DNA of 64,000 nucleotides from an uncultured Chryseobacterium sp. (GCF_936933875.1 NZ_CAKZIK010000030.1:1-64000), one strand, 5' to 3'; shown: positions 9,166 through 18,086, numbered from the stretch's first letter. The notes: generated by a model from the letters alone, not told the origin. Translations and numbers: made by a program.

Positions 9166-11604
9166 ATGTTGAAAAAACTCTTTACCTTTTTTGTATTTGC
9201 ACTTCCGGTTTTTATTTTTTCTCAAATTAATCTGAGAATTTTGGATGAAAACGGAAAACCTGTTTCACAAGCTGCGGTAAGCTACAATAATTCGACTTTT
9301 ACAACCAACGAATCAGGTTTTGTAAAAATACCTTTAGCCATTACAGAACAGTATCTTTCAGTACAGAAAGAAGGCTTCAAAGGTTTTTCCAAAACAATTA
9401 AAACCAGTCCGAAAATTCAAAACCTGAATGTACTTTTCTTACCAATTAGCAAAGAAAATGAAATTGAGGAAATTGTTTTTCAGAAAAAGGCAAAACCAAA
9501 AATTACAGATTTAACCTCCATTGAAATTTCAGCCAAAGAAGCGCAGCAGGTTGCTTCTATTTCAGGCGGAATTGAAGGTATTCTGAAAACTTTACCATCA
9601 GTAAACTCCAATACCGAACTGTCGTCCCAATACATGGTTCGCGGTGGAAACTACGATGAAAACTTAATTTACATAAACGATGTTGAAATCTACAGACCTT
9701 TTCTTATAAGAAATTCTCAGCAGGAAGGGATGAGTATCATTAATCCCGATATGGTTTCTGTTATCAACTTTTCTCCCGGTGGTTTTGAAGCGAAATACGG
9801 CGATAAAATGTCTTCAGCTTTAAATATTTATTACAGACAGCCTACAAAATTTGAACTTTCTGGTGAAGCAAGTTTAATTGGTGGAAGACTTTCAACAGGA
9901 TTTGCTTCTAAAAATAAAAAATTGTCTGCACTGTTTTCCGGAAGATACCGAAATACAAATCTTGTGCTGAATACTTTGAATGAAGACACCGATTTCAATC
10001 CACAATACATGGATTTCCAGTCGTACATCAATTATAACATCAACCCAAAATGGAATGTTTCGTTTATCGGTTATTATTCCAAAAACGATTACGAAATGAT
10101 TCCGAAAAGCAAGGAAGTGGACTTCGGTACGCTGCAAACTCCTTTAAAATTAACCGTTGGTTATGCCGGAAAAGAAGATGATATGTACCGAAATATGATG
10201 GGAACAGCATCTGTCACCTTCAAACCTAATAAAAAATGGACGTTCACGCTTGATAATTTTGCGTATCAAAACCGTGAAAAAGAATATTACACCATCGCTT
10301 CCGGCTACGAATTGCAGACTTTCGACCCGGAAACAGGAGAGCCAATTACATCATACGATGTTGGTGGACAAATCGACCATGCAAGAAATGATTTGTTGGT
10401 AAAAACTTTCGGAAGTCAGTTCAAAACAAGATTTTCTCCGGATGCGAATACGAATTACGAAGTTGGAATTAAGTTGGAGAAGGAAAAAATCCGAGACTTA
10501 ACAAATGAATGGCAACTGATCGATTCCTTAGGCTACAGCCAACCAAGAGACTGGACGAATCCCGGAACTTTGGATGCTTCAACTTTAGCTTTGAAATACA
10601 ATATCAGTGGAAACAACGATATTTCTCCTACAAGACTTTCTGCTTTTGCACAATATTCTAAAAAATTTGAATGGGGAAGAAGCAAAGCTTTTATCAACGC
10701 GGGAGTTCGTGCACAACATTGGGATTTTAATGATGAAACCATTGTTTCGCCAAGAGCTCAGTTTGCCATAAAACCAGATTGGAATGCAGATATGTTGTTC
10801 AAAATTTCGGCGGGAGTTTATTATCAGGCACCTTTTTACAAGGAAATTAAAGATTTGAGTGGAAGCTTCAATCCAAATATTAAAGCGCAGCAATCTATTC
10901 AGTTAATTCTTGCGAATGACTACGAATTTAAAATGGTGGACAGACCTTTTAAATTAACGACAGAAGCGTACTACAAGAAATTTGATAAACTAATTCCTTA
11001 TTACATCGACAATGTAAGAACAAGATATTCCGGAGAAAATAATGCAAAAGGTTACGCTTACGGATTGGATACCCGACTTTTCGGAGAATTTGTTCCGGGT
11101 GTAGATTCGTGGATTTCTGCAAGTTATGCCCGTGTTTTTGAAAATATTGAAGACCGCGGAAACATTCCGAGACCAACGGATCAACGTTTCCGTTTCTCGA
11201 TGTTTTATCAGGATTATATGCCTAAATTTCCGAGCATGAGAGTGAACTTGACTTTGGTTTATGCGAATGGTTTACCAACAGGAACTCCCGTAACAATTGA
11301 TCCTGTAACGAATTTGCCCGATTTCAGCGCCCAATACAATTATCAAAGAAGATTGCCGTCTTACAAAAGAGTGGATATCGGACTTTCCAAAGTTTTCATT
11401 GACCAAAAAGACAATAAAGCTTCCGGAAATTTCTGGGGTAATTTTAAAGAACTGACTTTAGGTGTACAGATTTTCAACGCTTTCAACATCAGCAATACCG
11501 TAGCAAATCAGTGGATTAATGATGTAAATTCTGGTTACAGTTATGCCGTTCCGGTTCGATTGACAGGAAGATTCTTCAATGTGAAATTAGAATTTAAACT
11601 TTAA
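9166..11604 (+). CDS. TonB-dependent outer-membrane receptor with carboxypeptidase-like regulatory domain
   Basis: An 812-residue TonB-linked receptor. It has a signal peptide ending near FIFSQ, a CarboxypepD_reg-like beta-sandwich at about residues 20-95 (NLRILDENGKPVSQAAV), a plug domain (GGIEGILKTLPSVNS, MVRGGNYDENLIYINDVEI) and a 22-strand-type barrel ending FNVKLEFKL. Such receptors take up large or scarce ligands across the outer membrane using TonB energy. The ligand is unknown: no SusD partner, haem or siderophore gene is adjacent. The shorter plug and lack of a SusD gene argue against a glycan-uptake pair. Confidence 0.9.
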   Translation: MLKKLFTFFVFALPVFIFSQINLRILDENGKPVSQAAVSYNNSTFTTNESGFVKIPLAITEQYLSVQKEGFKGFSKTIKTSPKIQNLNVLFLPISKENEIEEIVFQKKAKPKITDLTSIEISAKEAQQVASISGGIEGILKTLPSVNSNTELSSQYMVRGGNYDENLIYINDVEIYRPFLIRNSQQEGMSIINPDMVSVINFSPGGFEAKYGDKMSSALNIYYRQPTKFELSGEASLIGGRLSTGFASKNKKLSALFSGRYRNTNLVLNTLNEDTDFNPQYMDFQSYINYNINPKWNVSFIGYYSKNDYEMIPKSKEVDFGTLQTPLKLTVGYAGKEDDMYRNMMGTASVTFKPNKKWTFTLDNFAYQNREKEYYTIASGYELQTFDPETGEPITSYDVGGQIDHARNDLLVKTFGSQFKTRFSPDANTNYEVGIKLEKEKIRDLTNEWQLIDSLGYSQPRDWTNPGTLDASTLALKYNISGNNDISPTRLSAFAQYSKKFEWGRSKAFINAGVRAQHWDFNDETIVSPRAQFAIKPDWNADMLFKISAGVYYQAPFYKEIKDLSGSFNPNIKAQQSIQLILANDYEFKMVDRPFKLTTEAYYKKFDKLIPYYIDNVRTRYSGENNAKGYAYGLDTRLFGEFVPGVDSWISASYARVFENIEDRGNIPRPTDQRFRFSMFYQDYMPKFPSMRVNLTLVYANGLPTGTPVTIDPVTNLPDFSAQYNYQRRLPSYKRVDIGLSKVFIDQKDNKASGNFWGNFKELTLGVQIFNAFNISNTVANQWINDVNSGYSYAVPVRLTGRFFNVKLEFKL

Positions 11605-11668
11605 ACTTCGAAGAACCTTATCAAATGTTCTAAATATTTGACACAGTTTTAGGTAAACAATTTTTAAT

Positions 11669-13024
11669 CTAGGTTTTAATCCTATTCGAAGAAAGCGTTA
11701 TAAATCTGTAAACAAGCATTACTGCGGAAAGTGTTAATCCTAATCCAAGCGCAATCCACATTCCAAAAGCGCCCATTTTCTCCCACACACAAAGGATGTA
11801 GCCTAAAGGAATGGTAATGACCCAATAAGCGATAAAAGTAATAATAGAAGGAATTTTCACATCCTGAATTCCTCTTAAACTTCCCAAAGCAACCACCTGA
11901 ACTCCATCTGAAAGCTGAAACAAAGCTGCAATAATCATAAGTTTTGAAGCAAGCAGAATCACGTCAACATCTTCTTTTTTGGTAAAAAATGTAGGCAAAA
12001 AATTTCTTCCTAAAATAAATATCAAACCACAAAAAAGCATGAAAAGAAACACAATTTTCAGATTGTTGATTCCTACTTTCTGAAGTTCCACAAAATTTTT
12101 CTCCCCGAGTTTTCTACCAATCATCACCGTTGAAGCCACACTGAAACCAATACAAAGATTAAAAGTGAACGACGCCATCGAAAGCGCAATTTGGTGTGAA
12201 GCAATATCTTTTGCTGAAATTAAACCACAAATAAAAGCTGCAGCTGCAAAAGCTGTTACTTCGAAAAACATTTGTAATGCTGTTGGAAAACCAAGCTTCA
12301 GCATTTTATCGAACATGGCTTTGGAAAATCCTGCAATTTTCAGTGAAAAATCTTTGATATATCTTTTCGTCTTTTCCTGATTTAAAAGAACGAAATAAAG
12401 GAAAATCATCATAAAAATTCTTGCCAATAAACTCGCCAAAGCTGAACCTTTTACACCCATTGGTGGAAATCCGAACATTCCTTTAATGAAAACATAATTC
12501 AGAGCGATATTAATCACATTTGCGATAATAGTGGCTTTCGTTACCCCAATTGTATAAGAAAGTCCTTCTGAAACCTCTCTTAAAGTCTGAAAAACCATGA
12601 ACGGAATAATACTCACCGTCATGATTGTAAGAAACGAAATGGTGTCCGGAATAATTTCTTTGGGCTGATTCATGTGATAGAGCAATGGTGTCGCCGAAAT
12701 CAATAAAATCATTAGTAATAAGCCAACTGCAAGATTAATGACAAATCCATGGCGAAACACCGAATTAATTCTCTCGTGATTATTTTGCGAATGCGCTTCC
12801 GAAACCAAAGGCGGAATGGCAAACGAAAATCCGAGTGCAAAAACAAACACCGAGAAAAATACGGCGTTTCCTAAGGAAACTGCCGCCAAAGCCTGAGCTC
12901 CAAGTAATTTACCAACGATAATATTGTCGAATAAATTTACCGAAACCTGTCCAACCTGTGTTAACATTACAGGGAGCGCCAGTTTCAGGCATTCTTGAGT
13001 ATAGTTTTTATTTAAAAATCGCAT
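11669..13024 (-). CDS. MATE family multidrug/metabolite efflux transporter
   Basis: About 451 residues with twelve hydrophobic spans in two homologous halves. The opening MRFLNKNYTQECLKLALPVM with VGQVSVNLFDNIIVGKLLG is typical of MATE (NorM-type) exporters that use Na+ or H+ gradients. The ATG at 13024 is preferred over one at 13075, because the longer form would translate through the perfect hairpin at 13038-13073 and add residues not expected in the family. The substrate is unknown. It is convergent with the TonB receptor gene. Confidence 0.88.
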   Translation of the reverse strand: MRFLNKNYTQECLKLALPVMLTQVGQVSVNLFDNIIVGKLLGAQALAAVSLGNAVFFSVFVFALGFSFAIPPLVSEAHSQNNHERINSVFRHGFVINLAVGLLLMILLISATPLLYHMNQPKEIIPDTISFLTIMTVSIIPFMVFQTLREVSEGLSYTIGVTKATIIANVINIALNYVFIKGMFGFPPMGVKGSALASLLARIFMMIFLYFVLLNQEKTKRYIKDFSLKIAGFSKAMFDKMLKLGFPTALQMFFEVTAFAAAAFICGLISAKDIASHQIALSMASFTFNLCIGFSVASTVMIGRKLGEKNFVELQKVGINNLKIVFLFMLFCGLIFILGRNFLPTFFTKKEDVDVILLASKLMIIAALFQLSDGVQVVALGSLRGIQDVKIPSIITFIAYWVITIPLGYILCVWEKMGAFGMWIALGLGLTLSAVMLVYRFITLSSNRIKT

Positions 13025-13037
13025 GAGTTTTCTAAAA

Positions 13038-13073
13038 GAAAAAGTTTGCAGCAAAATTACTGCAAACTTTTTC
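13038..13073. terminator. Perfect inverted repeat between response regulator and MATE genes
   Basis: A 14-bp perfect stem (GAAAAAGTTTGCAG with CTGCAAACTTTTTC) and an 8-base loop. On the minus strand it is followed by a T-rich run, fitting termination of the regulator gene ending at 13098. It also sits only 14 bases upstream of the MATE ATG. Confidence 0.65.
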
Positions 13074-13097
13074 AAAATATTTTAAAGTTATATGATT

Positions 13098-14282
13098 TTA
13101 TTTTCTTACAAAACTTGCCACATCTTCTGCACTTACGGGGTTTGCTCCCAAAATAATCAATCTTTCTACAACATTTCGAAGTTCACGGATATTTCCTGTC
13201 CAACTGAACGCTTCCAAAGCTTTAATTGCAGCTGGATCAAATTTTTTCTCTGCCGTTCCCTGGTCTTCGGCGATATTTTTCGCAAAATGCTCTACCAAAA
13301 GCTGGATGTCATCTTTTCTGTCGTCCAAAGGCGGAACGTAAATTTCGATTACAGAAAGTCTGTGGTACAAGTCTTCACGGAATCTTCCGGCTTCAATTTC
13401 GGTCTGCATATTTTTGTTAGTCGCAGCCAAAACTCTTACGTCCACTTTAATTTCTTTGTCGCTTCCTACGGGAGAAACTTTGCTTTCCTGTAATGCACGA
13501 AGCACTTTTGCCTGTGCAATTAAGCTCATATCACCAATTTCGTCGAGGAAAATAGTTCCATTGTTCGCCAATTCGAATTTACCCTGTTTGTCTTTAATAG
13601 CTCCTGTAAATGAACCTTTTACGTGTCCAAAAAGTTCGGATTCAATCAGTTCCGAAGGAATCGCCGCACAGTTTACTTCTACCATTGGTCCTCTGGAACG
13701 CTCACTTTGAGAGTGAATCGCATGCGCAACCAACTCTTTTCCGGCACCGTTTGGTCCTGTAATTAAAACTCTCGCGTCGGATGCAGCAACTTTCTCAATC
13801 ATGTCCTGAATTTTTTTCAGGGCAGGAGATTCGCCAATCATCTGATATTTTTTGTTGACTTTTTTCTTTAAAGTTTTATTTTCGGTTTGAAGGGATTTGT
13901 TTTCCTGTTTTAAATTTCCTTTATCCAAGGCATTTTTTACGCTGGTAAGCAAACGGTTGATATCAATAGGCTTTGAAATGAAATCGTAAGCACCTTCTTT
14001 CAGCGCAGAAACTGCGGTGTCGATATCGGCATGACCGGAAATCATCACAAAAGTGGTTTCTGGTTTTATTGCAAGAGCCTGTTTCAACAGTTCTGTACCG
14101 GAAAGTTTCGGCATTTTGATGTCGGAAATAACAAGCGCAAAGTCTTCTTTTTCTATCTGTTTAAAGCCTTCAAGACCGTCTTCAGCAATTACAAATTCTG
14201 CATCTTTCAACTCGTCGGAAAGAATGCTGTGAAGGACGCCCGAAATGGCTTTTTCGTCTTCTACGATTAGGATTTTCTGCAT
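13098..14282 (-). CDS. NtrC-type sigma-54 response regulator lacking a C-terminal DNA-binding domain
   Basis: A 394-residue protein with a receiver domain (acidic pair E8 and D9, phosphorylatable D54 in ISDIKMP), a linker with coiled-coil character, and an AAA+ sigma-54 interaction domain. The Walker A is GPNGAGKE, the Walker B GTIFLDEIGD, and the sigma-54 contact loop is GSFTGA rather than GAFTGA. The protein ends 20 residues after GNIRELRNVVERL and so lacks the FIS-type helix-turn-helix of classical NtrC. It would have to act from solution or through a partner. No kinase gene is adjacent. Confidence 0.9.
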   Translation of the reverse strand: MQKILIVEDEKAISGVLHSILSDELKDAEFVIAEDGLEGFKQIEKEDFALVISDIKMPKLSGTELLKQALAIKPETTFVMISGHADIDTAVSALKEGAYDFISKPIDINRLLTSVKNALDKGNLKQENKSLQTENKTLKKKVNKKYQMIGESPALKKIQDMIEKVAASDARVLITGPNGAGKELVAHAIHSQSERSRGPMVEVNCAAIPSELIESELFGHVKGSFTGAIKDKQGKFELANNGTIFLDEIGDMSLIAQAKVLRALQESKVSPVGSDKEIKVDVRVLAATNKNMQTEIEAGRFREDLYHRLSVIEIYVPPLDDRKDDIQLLVEHFAKNIAEDQGTAEKKFDPAAIKALEAFSWTGNIRELRNVVERLIILGANPVSAEDVASFVRK

Positions 14283-14287
14283 AACTG

Positions 14288-14295
14288 CAAATTTA
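14288..14295 (-). promoter_or_regulatory. -7 promoter element for the sigma-54 response regulator
   Basis: TAAATTTG on the minus strand ends six bases upstream of the ATG at 14282, so the mRNA would have an extremely short leader. Confidence 0.45.
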
Positions 14296-14388
14296 ATGAA
14301 TATTTAAAAATTTCGGAAATAATTATTCATTTCGTAACAAAAATTATTCCTTTAACGTAAGTTTAAGTGATTTTTTTCGTTAAATTTT

Positions 14389-15057
14389 TCACAAAGAATA
14401 ATTTCGGTCTCCAAAAATGGCAGAACCTACACGAACGGAGTTTGCACCACATTCAATAGCCAATTCAAAATCGCCGCTCATTCCCATCGAAAGGGTTTCG
14501 AGTTTTTTCTGAAAACTTAGTTGATCGAATAGCTGTTTCAAAAAAGTAAATTCTCTGCGGATTTGTGCTTCATCCTCAGTAAAAGTCGCCATTCCCATTA
14601 AACCTGTAATTTCAACATTTGGGAAATTTCCCTGCAGATATTTCAGGAAAAGTTCTTTGGTTTCATTCACTTCGAGTCCGGTTTTGGAATCTTCTTCAGC
14701 AATTTTTACCTGTAGCAAGACTTTAATTTTTCTATGATTTTTTGCAGCCTGTTTACCAATTTCTTCCAGAAGTTTTTCGGAATCCACACTTTGTATCGTA
14801 TCTACAAAAGGAGCGATGTATTTTACTTTATTGGTTTGAAGATGACCGATTAAATGCCATTGAATATCGTTGGGAAGTAAGGGTTGTTTTTCACACAGTT
14901 CCTGTACTTTATTTTCACCGAAAACGCGCTGCCCAAGATCATAAAGATTTTGTATCTTTTCTGCTGGATGGGTTTTAGATACTGCAACCAGTTGTACATT
15001 ATCGGGTAAAAGGCTTTTAATCTGATTAAAATTAGCGGCTAAATATTCGGGAATCAT
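14389..15057 (-). CDS. YggS/PLPBP family pyridoxal phosphate homeostasis protein
   Basis: A 222-residue single-domain TIM-barrel PLP-binding protein. AVSKTHP near residue 25 contains the PLP lysine; FGENKVQE, WHLIGHLQTNK, LMGMATF and SMGMSGDFELAI are the family's conserved blocks. YggS proteins have no known catalytic activity and buffer or deliver PLP. The gene is divergent from the anchored-protein operon that starts at 15153; the shared intergenic region holds the GGGTGTTTTTCC box. Confidence 0.93.
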   Translation of the reverse strand: MIPEYLAANFNQIKSLLPDNVQLVAVSKTHPAEKIQNLYDLGQRVFGENKVQELCEKQPLLPNDIQWHLIGHLQTNKVKYIAPFVDTIQSVDSEKLLEEIGKQAAKNHRKIKVLLQVKIAEEDSKTGLEVNETKELFLKYLQGNFPNVEITGLMGMATFTEDEAQIRREFTFLKQLFDQLSFQKKLETLSMGMSGDFELAIECGANSVRVGSAIFGDRNYSL

Positions 15058-15084
15058 CGTGATAGAAGGAGTTGATGTAAAAAT

Positions 15085-15096
15085 GGGTGTTTTTCC
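15085..15096 (+). promoter_or_regulatory. GGGTGTTTTTCC box, copy 1 (upstream of the signalling operon)
   Basis: An exact 12-base copy of a motif that recurs at 17804, 17920 and 18091. Here it lies 24 bases upstream of the -7 element of the operon ending in the kinase and regulator genes. It is a candidate binding site for that regulator. Confidence 0.5.
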
Positions 15097-15120
15097 TGTG
15101 AGTAGGTTTCAAATATACTC

Positions 15121-15128
15121 TAATTTTG
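15121..15128 (+). promoter_or_regulatory. -7 promoter element of the signalling operon
   Basis: TAATTTTG, a full TAnnTTTG match. Its TTG at 15126 is in frame with the following gene but is better explained as promoter, supporting the ATG at 15153. Confidence 0.55.
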
Positions 15129-15152
15129 CGTAAACTTAAAAATTATAGGACC

Positions 15153-15692
15153 ATGAAATCAAAATTACTTGTGTTAGGATTGCTTTGTGCACTGCTTGTT
15201 AGCCTGCTTTTCCAGATGTGTATTCCAAAATCGAAACCGGAAGCTATTAACTACAGCTATAAGGATAAAATTATTACAAAAGAACAGGAGAAGATATTAG
15301 AAGATACTTATACCAAGTTTAATTACAGCCTTATCAATGAAAAAAGAGATCCAAAATTACCAGATTCCCGCGAGTATTGGTATTCTTTGGAAACTTTAGA
15401 AAGCTATATTGAATTTGTAAAAAGCGAAGCGAAAGCAAAAGGATATCAAAATATGGGTATTAAAATAAAAATGGGACAATATCCTAAAGAAGGAAAATTT
15501 GACGATAGAGTTCCTGCAAAATACAACGGTTATCAAACAATTTATTTTGTACCGACTGGACAACTTAAAGTAGGTACAGCACAAATTCAAAGTAGTGGTA
15601 CCGGCTCTACAGGAACCGAAGCAATGCCTACAGATAAAGAAGTGGAAGAAATTCCGGGAATGGATATGGGGCATCTTAATCCACCAAAATAA
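15153..15692 (+). CDS. Membrane-anchored or lipoprotein-like protein of unknown function, first gene of the signalling operon
   Basis: About 179 residues. A strongly hydrophobic N-terminus (LLVLGLLCALLVSLLF) is followed by QMC at a lipoprotein-like position, but the lipobox is not canonical, so it may be lipidated or simply anchored. The mature part is polar, with no recognised domain, and ends in a Thr/Ser/Gly-rich stretch and GMDMGHLNPP. It heads a tightly spaced run with a 7-TM protein, a histidine kinase and a response regulator, behind a GGGTGTTTTTCC box. An input role in signalling is inference from position only. Confidence 0.65.
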   Translation: MKSKLLVLGLLCALLVSLLFQMCIPKSKPEAINYSYKDKIITKEQEKILEDTYTKFNYSLINEKRDPKLPDSREYWYSLETLESYIEFVKSEAKAKGYQNMGIKIKMGQYPKEGKFDDRVPAKYNGYQTIYFVPTGQLKVGTAQIQSSGTGSTGTEAMPTDKEVEEIPGMDMGHLNPPK

Positions 15693-15712
15693 GAAAAAAA
15701 TTAAAACTGATT

Positions 15713-16390
15713 ATGAGCACTAGTCGAGAAATTTTCACTCTACTTCTTAATTTTTTTTATTTAGTTATTCTTGTCTTTTTGCTTATTTACAAGAAGAGAT
15801 TAGGTAAACAAATCTGGTTATTTATTTTTGCAATGCTTACTGTGGTAATTACAGAATGGGTTGTTTATATTGTAAGAATCTTTAACAGCAAATTTAATGT
15901 AAATCTATTTTATTCGGTGGGAATTGCTGTTATTTTTTTTTCTGTTATGCTTATTTATTTTTACAAAATTTTAGAAACACCGAGGTTAAAAAAAATACAG
16001 CTTTTAATAATTGTTTTAAACATGCTTAATTTGCTTGCATCCTTTCATTTAATTGAGGACTTTTTCTCAACATTCTCTTTTTACAATTACTTTGTATCGA
16101 TAATATTGCTTTTATTTTCCGTAATGTTGTTTTTCTATGAGACTTTTAATAGTGAAAAAATCTTACAAATTAAATCTTATTATCCTTTTTGGATTTCTAT
16201 TAGTTTAGTATTTATATATCTTGGAATTCTCCCTTTGTTAATCATGAGTCAAACAGTCGGAGAAAAACTGAATGGAAATATTTTTGGTGCAATGCTTTTT
16301 TCAATAAACCTAATTGGTTATTCAATTTTATTTATTGGGATATTTTACAGTAAAAATGATTTTCAAAAAAAGTTAAAATTTGAAAAATAG
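15713..16390 (+). CDS. Seven-span membrane protein, possible sensory partner of the adjacent histidine kinase
   Basis: A 225-residue protein that is almost all hydrophobic: about seven spans starting at REIFTLLLNFFYLVILVFL and ending at IGYSILFIGIFYS, with a short Lys-rich tail. No named domain was recognised; the layout resembles the 7TM sensor modules often fused to histidine kinases. Its stop at 16390 is 10 bases before the likely kinase ATG, so the two are translated together. A split sensor-kinase is a reasonable hypothesis, because the kinase itself has only one span and no sensor domain. Confidence 0.65.
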   Translation: MSTSREIFTLLLNFFYLVILVFLLIYKKRLGKQIWLFIFAMLTVVITEWVVYIVRIFNSKFNVNLFYSVGIAVIFFSVMLIYFYKILETPRLKKIQLLIIVLNMLNLLASFHLIEDFFSTFSFYNYFVSIILLLFSVMLFFYETFNSEKILQIKSYYPFWISISLVFIYLGILPLLIMSQTVGEKLNGNIFGAMLFSINLIGYSILFIGIFYSKNDFQKKLKFEK

Positions 16391-16400
16391 TGACTTGGAT

Positions 16401-17150
16401 ATGCTCCTCATTATGTCGAGCATTGTTATCCTTCTTCTTATATTAATGATGGTGCTTATTTATCTTTTCTATGTAGGAAAGAAAACTCAATTGCTTGTTT
16501 CCCAAAAAGAAAAGGAAGCACAGTTTGAACAGGAACTCGCATTGGCGCAGATAGAAATGCGGGAAATGACTTTAACTTATGTTGGTCAGGAACTTCACGA
16601 CGATATTGGGCAGAAACTTTCGGTTGCGAAAATGATGAATAACCAAATGATTTCGAAGACAGAAGGCGAAACAAAGGATAACCTGAAAGAAATTAACGAT
16701 TTGTTGGGTGAAAGTATTCAGGATATCCGGAACATGTCTAAAACGTTTATTTCTGAGCAGATTGAACATTTCGGATTGATCGACTCGCTGGAACTGGAAG
16801 TGAAAAGGATTTCGAAACTGAACTTAATTGAAACCGAGTTTTCCACCAATAAAAACGATATCGACATTAATCCAAAGGACGGATTGATTATTTTCAGAAT
16901 TATTCAGGAAAGTATCAATAGCGCACTGAAGCATTCTAAAGCAAAAAAACTGGTGATAACTGTTTCTGACGAACCCAATATTCTTTTGGTAAATGTTGCT
17001 GATAATGGTGTCGGTATTTCCGAAAACGCAGTGAAAAGCTCAGGTTTGGCCAATATGAAAAAAAGGGCAACCATGATTAAAGCAGATTTAAATATTAATT
17101 CTGAAAAAAATGTCGGAACTTCACTTCAACTAATTTACCCAAAATCCTAA
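16401..17150 (+). CDS. Sensor histidine kinase, HisKA_3 (NarX/DesK-like) type
   Basis: About 249 residues: one transmembrane span at the N-terminus, a short coiled coil (KEKEAQFEQELALAQIEM), the dimerisation helix with the phospho-accepting His in QELHDDIGQKL, and a HATPase_c domain (N box in IIQESINSALKHSKA, G1 box DNGVG, G2 GLANM). The His motif is that of kinases that pair with LuxR-type regulators, which is what follows 5 bases downstream. The ATG at 16401 is preferred; a TTG at 16380 would overlap the upstream gene by 11 bases. It lacks its own input domain. Confidence 0.88.
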   Translation: MLLIMSSIVILLLILMMVLIYLFYVGKKTQLLVSQKEKEAQFEQELALAQIEMREMTLTYVGQELHDDIGQKLSVAKMMNNQMISKTEGETKDNLKEINDLLGESIQDIRNMSKTFISEQIEHFGLIDSLELEVKRISKLNLIETEFSTNKNDIDINPKDGLIIFRIIQESINSALKHSKAKKLVITVSDEPNILLVNVADNGVGISENAVKSSGLANMKKRATMIKADLNINSEKNVGTSLQLIYPKS

Positions 17151-17155
17151 AAGCC

Positions 17156-17800
17156 ATGGAACCGATAAAAGTAGCCATTGTAGATGATCATCAGCTGATT
17201 TCCAAAGCACTGGAAAACGTGATTTCCGAGAATAAAAAATTCAAAGTAGTGATGAACAGTCCGAATGGTGAAAAATTTTTGGAAGACTACGAAAGTATAG
17301 CTATAAAACGCGATGTTGTTTTGATGGACGTTAATATGCCTTTGAAAAACGGCATCGATACCACTGAAGAACTCACGAAAAAATATCCGGAAGTAAAAGT
17401 AATTGCATTAACGATGGAAGACAACGAAAATACCATCATCAAAATGCTGAAAGCCGGCGCAAAAGGATATTTGCTGAAAGATACACAACCCGAAATGCTT
17501 TTTGAAGCTTTGAAAACAGTATATGAAAAAGGAGTTTTTTATACGGATATGGTTGCACAAAGTTTACTGAAAATTAAAACCGAAGAAAAGGAGCATAAAA
17601 ATATAATGAACGAACTGAAGGATAAGGAAAAAGAATTCATAAAATATTCTTGTTCCGAACTGACGTATAAAGAAATTGCAGACAAAATGTTTTTGAGCCC
17701 TAAAACCATTGATGGATACAGAGATTCTGTGTTTATCAAACTGGATGTAAAAAGCAGAGTAGGTCTTGTTTTGTATGCGATAAAACACGGTTTGCAATAA
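17156..17800 (+). CDS. LuxR/NarL-family response regulator
   Basis: A 214-residue regulator with a receiver domain (D10, D11, phosphorylation site D58 in LMDVNMP, K-containing LLKDTQPE) and a C-terminal LuxR-type helix-turn-helix (LTYKEIADKMFLSPKTIDGYRDSVFIKL). It is the last gene of the operon and the obvious partner of the kinase before it. The non-coding region immediately downstream holds three further GGGTGTTTTTCC boxes, one also upstream of the operon, which makes this protein the leading candidate to bind them. Confidence 0.92.
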   Translation: MEPIKVAIVDDHQLISKALENVISENKKFKVVMNSPNGEKFLEDYESIAIKRDVVLMDVNMPLKNGIDTTEELTKKYPEVKVIALTMEDNENTIIKMLKAGAKGYLLKDTQPEMLFEALKTVYEKGVFYTDMVAQSLLKIKTEEKEHKNIMNELKDKEKEFIKYSCSELTYKEIADKMFLSPKTIDGYRDSVFIKLDVKSRVGLVLYAIKHGLQ

Positions 17801-17823
17801 AAAGGGTGTTTTTCCCCTTTTTT
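17798..17823 (+). terminator. Terminator of the signalling operon, containing box copy 2
   Basis: AAAAGGG and CCCTTTT form a stem around TGTTTTTC and run into Ts. The GGGTGTTTTTCC sequence at 17804-17815 lies inside this hairpin, so this copy may reflect the terminator alone and not a protein site. Confidence 0.6.
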
Positions 17824-17854
17824 GGTGAGACCTCTTTTTTTACTTTTACAACAC

Positions 17855-17918
17855 ATTAAAAAAAACACTTACTAACACAAATGATGAAAAACCGGCTTTT
17901 CGAGGTCGGTATTTTTTA
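17855..17918 (+). ncRNA. Possible small RNA C (weak candidate)
   Basis: TACTTTTA at 17841-17848 resembles the -7 element with the final G replaced, 25 bases after box copy 2. About 40 bases on, ACCGGC (17891-17896) pairs with GTCGGT (17905-17910) and is followed by ATTTTTT. A transcript of roughly 64 bases would fit. The promoter is imperfect and the 5' part lacks the block shared by the other two candidates. Confidence 0.22.
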
Positions 17919-17919
17919 T

Positions 17920-17931
17920 GGGTGTTTTTCC
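17920..17931 (+). promoter_or_regulatory. GGGTGTTTTTCC box, copy 3
   Basis: Exact copy of the 12-base box, exactly 48 bases upstream of the -7 element TACCTTTG (17980-17987). A second TTGTTTTTCA segment sits at 17967-17976. The same arrangement recurs 171 bases downstream. Confidence 0.5.
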
Positions 17932-17979
17932 TCTAATTTTTATAGGTTATTTCCTTTTACATTGGTTTGTTTTTCAAGA

Positions 17980-17987
17980 TACCTTTG
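17980..17987 (+). promoter_or_regulatory. -7 promoter element of small RNA A
   Basis: TACCTTTG, a full consensus match, with no open reading frame of merit starting after it but a strong terminator 62 bases downstream. Confidence 0.5.
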
Positions 17988-17993
17988 GGTAAA

Positions 17994-18086
17994 CAAAACA
18001 GAAAAACTAATAACCATTTCTTCATATTTTATTTATTTTTTTCGCACCAAAAAACCACATGATTTTCTTTCATGTGGTTTTTTGAT
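17994..18086 (+). ncRNA. Putative small RNA A of the tandem pair
   Basis: Predicted from a -7 element at 17980 to a terminator at 18049-18083 with a perfect 14-bp stem (AAAAAACCACATGA with its complement) and a T-run. The 5' half holds a 22-base block (18001-18022, beginning GAAAAACTAATAACC) found again in small RNA B. The transcript end points are inferred. No protein reading frame in the span is credible. The block includes CUAAUAACCAUUU, able to pair with sequences around an AUG, which suggests a target-binding region, a guess. Confidence 0.45.
18049..18083 (+). terminator. Terminator of small RNA A
   Basis: A 14-bp perfect stem with a 7-base loop; the 3' arm ends in TTTTTT. Confidence 0.7.

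Noticed and set aside
13024..13075. Longer MATE start at 13075
   Set aside because: The added residues come from the perfect hairpin sequence and are not expected in the family.
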